From Paenibacillus sp. (GTDB taxonomy: Bacteria; Bacillota; Bacilli; Paenibacillales; NBRC-103111): 9,353 nucleotides of DNA. Position numbers and translations under genes: made by a program. The stretch lies in assembly GCA_029239545.1 (NCBI GenBank), contig JARBUQ010000132.1:1-9353 (forward strand), given 5' to 3'. The notes under the pieces were generated by a model. It was given only the letters and a program-made list of their open reading frames with translations, was not told the DNA's origin and ran no database searches. Below are positions 7,101 to 9,353 of the stretch, in pieces. How positions within the stretch are numbered: the stretch's first letter is position 1; every line of letters begins with the position of its first letter.

Positions 7101-7600
7101 GACGCTGCTTTAATGATAACAGGGTAGCCATTTTCTTTGGCAAACTTCATTGCATCCTGCATTTCTTCAATCGGTTCCTGCGTACCCGGCACGACAGGTA
7201 CATTCGCTGCAATCGCTGTTTTCCGCGCTTCCATCTTGTCTCCAAACATACGAAGCTGCTCGGGCCGCGGACCGATAAAAGCAATCCCCGCTTCTGCACA
7301 TTTCTGCGCAAACACTTCATTTTCCGCTAGAAATCCGTAGCCAGGATGTATAGCATCCACTTGATTTCGCACTGCAATTTCGATAATTCCCTCTATATCC
7401 AAGTAAGCCTCAATCGGCCCTTTTCCTTCTCCCACTAAATAGGATTCATCCGCCTTATAGCGGTGCAAGGACGAGCTGTCCTCATCAGAATAAATAGCAA
7501 CAGTGCGCTTATTTAATTCCGTACAGGCTCTAAAAATACGGATGGCGATTTCTCCGCGGTTGGCTACTAATATTTTGCGAAAGTCGGTTATTGGGCTCAT
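4151..7600 (-). CDS. pyc: pyruvate carboxylase
   Basis: This full-length 1149-residue biotin enzyme carboxylates pyruvate to oxaloacetate with ATP and bicarbonate, the main anaplerotic step feeding the TCA cycle and gluconeogenesis. The biotin carboxylase domain covers about residues 5-460: it starts ILVANRGEIAIRIFRAC, the ATP-grasp glycine loop GGGGRGM is at 168-174, and ERDCSIQRRHQK (232-243) and EVNPRVQVEHTITE (294-307) follow. The carboxyltransferase domain begins at DTTFRDAHQS (541-550); Asp546, the carboxylated Lys715 in GIKDMAG, and His744/His746 in HLHTH are the expected metal-site residues. The biotin carrier domain is C-terminal, with biotin-accepting Lys1115 in EAMKM. All expected elements are intact. 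The start at 7600 has AGGAG 7 nt upstream. It is monocistronic by context: its own promoter region lies at 7601-7731 and a terminator follows at 4082-4112. The enzyme acts in the cytosol as a homotetramer (family knowledge). Confidence 0.99.
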   Translation of the reverse strand: MSPITDFRKILVANRGEIAIRIFRACTELNKRTVAIYSDEDSSSLHRYKADESYLVGEGKGPIEAYLDIEGIIEIAVRNQVDAIHPGYGFLAENEVFAQKCAEAGIAFIGPRPEQLRMFGDKMEARKTAIAANVPVVPGTQEPIEEMQDAMKFAKENGYPVIIKAASGGGGRGMRIVRGQDELKEAFTRARSEAQKAFGSSKVYIEKYIENPKHIEVQIIADQHGNTVHLYERDCSIQRRHQKIVEVAPGVSLSSQLREEICQSAIRLMKHVDYVNAGTVEYLVTPDQKFYFIEVNPRVQVEHTITEMITDIDIVQSQIRIAEGYALDDQEVAIGKQEDIQIRGYAIQCRITTEDAMNNFMPDTGKILVYRSGGGYGIRLDSSNGYAGATITPHYDSLLVKICSSATTFDKAAAKMRRALKEFRIRGVKTNIPFLENVLAHPGFLDGNYTTSFIDTATELFEFPERKDRATKLLTFIGNIVVNGHQGLQKKEKKPSFAKPRIPKLPYSLTYKDGTRQMLDQLGPEGLAQWILDQKRVLITDTTFRDAHQSLLATRVRTYDLLQIAEATAKLSPQLFSLEMWGGATFDTSMRFLKENPWDRLHQLREKAPNVLFQMLLRGANAVGYSNYPDNVTEQFIRTSAEAGIDVFRIFDSLNWVEGMKTAIDSVRKSGKLAEAAICYTGDILDPQRTKYTLDYYVKLALELEAAGAHILGIKDMAGLLKPYAAYELVKALKSELKIPIHLHTHDTSGSGAATLLKAAEAGVDIVDAAIGSMSGSTSQPSLNAFTAAMAYDERALGLEQDNLETLSRYWEDVRTYYSGFESQLKGSHSDVYNHEMPGGQYSNLQQQARGVGLGERWQEVVDMYRVVNRMFGDIIKVTPSSKVVGDMALFMVQNSLDEQAVYEHGETLHFPDSVVQLFQGYLGQPYQGFPERLQSIILGDRDKITCRPGDLMPPVDFSKLGSELEDKLGRKPDMEDILSYVMYPQVYLDYETHLKDYSEVAVMDTPTFFYGLRQGETTTLEIEKGKTLIVKLLSVGPIQSDGTRVIYFELNGTPREVTIQDLEAKVAVTKRAKVQSGAANQVGATMPGTVLKVMVEEGDLVKKGEHLFVTEAMKMETTVQAPRDAKIKKIYVHAGDAIEVRDLLLELE

Positions 7601-7630
7601 ATAAACTCTCCTACATTCATGTTAAATCAC

Positions 7631-7667
7631 TTTAAATAGTATATACTATATGTTTAATAGTACACAA
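7631..7667 (-). promoter_or_regulatory. probable pyc promoter and operator-like palindrome
   Basis: On the minus strand a -35-like TTGTGT (7667-7662) and a -10-like TATACT (7643-7638) are 18 bp apart, and the -10 lies 37 bp before the pyc start. The -10 sits inside a perfect 14-bp palindrome, ATAGTATATACTAT (7636-7649). Two near-identical plus-strand repeats, TTTAAATAGTA (7631-7641) and TTTAATAGTA (7653-7662), are 22 bp apart, about two helical turns. This layout could bind a dimeric repressor over the promoter. AT-rich promoters can be palindromic by chance, and no regulator is identified. Confidence 0.5.
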
Positions 7668-7719
7668 TAATCATTTTTCTATTGATAGACTTGTTTCCCT
7701 AAACAGCTATTGGGCGAAT

Positions 7720-7739
7720 AAATGAGCGGCCTTAGCCGC
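7720..7739 (-). terminator. possible weak terminator after the 473-residue gene
   Basis: On the minus strand GCGGC-TAAG-GCCGC (7739-7726) forms a G+C-rich 5-bp hairpin whose loop contains the TAA stop codon of the upstream gene, followed by TCATTT. The short stem, the broken U-run and the overlap with the stop codon make efficient termination uncertain. Confidence 0.3.
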
Positions 7740-9153
7740 GCCCAAGATACGGGAGTCTGGAAACCGACCGGATACCATAAGGTACATTGTGCTCGGAGCG
7801 CAGATAGATACCCTCGTCTGTTTTAAGCAGCACGGGCTTATCTGGAAACTCCATCGTCTTCGGAGGAACACGGTCACTTCCTGTCCATTCGGGAATCGAG
7901 CGATAGAAGGTTGTTGAACTTTTCTTTCCAAGCAGCTTATAAATGTCCTGCCAATAATAATCGCCGATGGACCAATGTTCTCCGTTCTCCATCCACATCA
8001 CATCATCACCTAGCAGCACTGTTTTGGGTGTTGGTTGGCGCCATTCCTCCCAGAAGGCATCCGGAAGACGATGGCGAACAGCCAAATACATAAAATCATG
8101 TGCGTGCCAGGAAGTGCTCGGTACAACATTCGCCTCGTGCGACCAGCCGCTGGCCGATACGAAGTAGCCGCCTTCCGTCTGATAATGCGCGTAGGTCCGG
8201 TCACAATCTGTGAGAAAGGCTTGCAACTCTGCATGATCCTCAAGCTGTAAATATTGATGTATTCCATATAGGGTAAAGCCCATGCCGGCAATAAGCATAG
8301 GCTCCTTCATGACCCGCCATTGCCCGTCTTGTCGATACCATAGTCTGTGAAACCTGCGTTGTCCTTCGTGATCTACCCAAGACGACCTGGCAACATGCAA
8401 ACAGATTGCACGCGCTGCATCCGCATAGCGTTGCTGACCAAATATAGTCGAAGCCATGGTCAATGGAGCAATCATTAGACCATAGTACTCTGCCGGTTCA
8501 AGCGCCTCCTTGTCCCCTAGATATCGCAACGTTCCGGCACAATCCGCATCAGGTACGTTCCACGCATGGAAGTGTTCAAGCATATAGTCAAGATCTTCTA
8601 TGATTTCATCATCCCAGCGGTTGTCCTGGAAAGCTTCACGGAAAAGCATTTTGCTCCATAAACGAGTGTATTCCTGATTGCAGGTTGACTTCTCGCCCGC
8701 TCTTCCTCCACCGAAATGTCGGCAAGCTTCCATATTGTTCAGAATCGCCTGTCGAATCTGTTCGACAATCGCTTCCCCAAGAATAGGAGCAGCCAAAAGC
8801 GCAGTGAGTGCCAGAGAGACATTCGTCACCGCATTATGAATAAGCGCATTGCGCGAGGTTTCTCCTGTTTCAAAGCCAATATACCGATACTGTCCCGTAT
8901 TCTGAAAGGAAGTCGCTTGAAAGGACGCCATGTTGCGCAGCGTCTGTTGTCCGTATTCATCCTGACCATCAGCCAGTAAATGAGCTAAGGCAGGCATCAT
9001 AGGACTGCTCCATGTGCTGTGGCCGGAATGGAAATCTAACCAACGATAAGGGTTTCCACCCCATACCGAATGATTGTTGAAACCGTTGATCGAACCATCC
9101 GGTCTAATCCAGGAATGTAGCCATTGCCCTAAGCTTGTCAACTGTTTTTGCAT
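7732..9153 (-). CDS. conserved-looking protein of unknown function, possibly an (alpha/alpha)-barrel enzyme
   Basis: I do not recognise this 473-residue protein by name. It has no signal peptide or membrane segment, so it is probably cytosolic. It is rich in Trp, His, Tyr and acidic residues, with conserved-looking clusters: WGGNPYRWLDFHSGHSTWSS (31-50), HFGGGRAGEKSTCNQEY (146-162), AEYYGLMIAPLTMAS (221-235), EPMLIAGMGFTLYGIHQYL (284-302) and SGWSHEANVVPSTSWHAHDF (335-354). Amphipathic helices alternating with short motifs rich in His, Asp, Glu and Trp are typical of six-hairpin glycosidases and polysaccharide lyases, so a carbohydrate-active role is possible but only inferred. The start at 9153 is chosen because AGGGGGA is 7 nt upstream; an ATG at 9219 would add 22 residues without a ribosome-binding site. 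It stands alone, 131 bp before pyc. Confidence 0.85.
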   Translation of the reverse strand: MQKQLTSLGQWLHSWIRPDGSINGFNNHSVWGGNPYRWLDFHSGHSTWSSPMMPALAHLLADGQDEYGQQTLRNMASFQATSFQNTGQYRYIGFETGETSRNALIHNAVTNVSLALTALLAAPILGEAIVEQIRQAILNNMEACRHFGGGRAGEKSTCNQEYTRLWSKMLFREAFQDNRWDDEIIEDLDYMLEHFHAWNVPDADCAGTLRYLGDKEALEPAEYYGLMIAPLTMASTIFGQQRYADAARAICLHVARSSWVDHEGQRRFHRLWYRQDGQWRVMKEPMLIAGMGFTLYGIHQYLQLEDHAELQAFLTDCDRTYAHYQTEGGYFVSASGWSHEANVVPSTSWHAHDFMYLAVRHRLPDAFWEEWRQPTPKTVLLGDDVMWMENGEHWSIGDYYWQDIYKLLGKKSSTTFYRSIPEWTGSDRVPPKTMEFPDKPVLLKTDEGIYLRSEHNVPYGIRSVSRLPYLGRG

Positions 9154-9353
9154 AATCTGTTCCCCCTGCTTCAAAATTAATAACTTCTCATCCAAGCAAT
9201 CCGCGTAAAATCGCATCAATAGACGGCAGCCATGGTTGACGCAAACACCACAGCCTCCACGTGCAGCAAAAGTGGCAAATGCAATAATCGAAAATAACCT
9301 TTTATTGCGCTATGCTATACCATTATCGAAGCATGTATTTAATGACTATAAAT
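9154..9353. other. upstream region of the 473-residue gene
   Basis: The last 200 bp carry the leader of the gene at 7732-9153. It contains a separated inverted repeat, GCAATAA (9281-9287) and TTATTGC (9302-9308), with related ATAATCGAA and ATTATCGAA motifs near 9284 and 9313. These could be an operator, but no convincing -35/-10 pair or further gene is seen on either strand up to the window edge. Confidence 0.35.

Noticed and set aside
6878..7330. Plus-strand 150-codon frame inside pyc
   Set aside because: It is antisense to the well-conserved biotin carboxylase domain; its composition is that of a complementary-strand shadow.

Overview
The window looks like chromosomal DNA of a Paenibacillus-like member of the Bacillales. 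The reasons are strong Shine-Dalgarno sites 4-9 nt before the starts, a full-length Firmicutes-type single-chain pyruvate carboxylase, a cupin/AraC regulator next to an ADP-ribosylglycohydrolase homologue, and noncoding repeat elements of a kind I associate with Paenibacillus intergenic regions. The genus is an inference from sequence style, not from a search. All supported genes lie on the minus strand, so transcription runs from high to low coordinates.

In transcription order: (1) 9153-7732 encodes a 473-residue soluble protein that I do not recognise by name. (2) 7600-4151 is pyruvate carboxylase (pyc), complete with biotin carboxylase, carboxyltransferase and biotin-carrier domains. It has an AT-rich promoter region with a perfect 14-bp palindrome and a clear intrinsic terminator 38 bp after its stop. 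(3) 4081-3693 holds no intact gene. It contains a G-rich stretch, an orphan Shine-Dalgarno plus ATG whose frame runs at once into a repeat, and a three-unit repeat element. (4) 3692-3237 is a Nudix hydrolase, followed 20 bp later by a decayed uridine-kinase-like P-loop gene (3216 to about 2886) with an internal deletion, a frameshift and a lost 3' end. (5) 2860-2625 is a roughly 50-bp-periodic, nearly palindromic repeat element. (6) 2504-1638 (AraC-type regulator) and 1563-178 (ADP-ribosylglycohydrolase family) form a two-gene operon closed by a strong terminator at 105-150. A further gene may begin at the left edge.

Functionally, pyc supplies oxaloacetate from pyruvate. The AraC/ARH pair looks like a ligand-responsive metabolic or ADP-ribose/glycoside-handling operon. 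The Nudix/kinase pair was probably a small nucleotide-metabolism operon, visibly more AT-rich than its surroundings and bracketed by repeats. I see no CRISPR array, tRNA, rRNA, intact transposase or obvious defence system. The least ordinary items are the two 50-bp-spaced repeat elements and the kinase remnant that ends against one of them.
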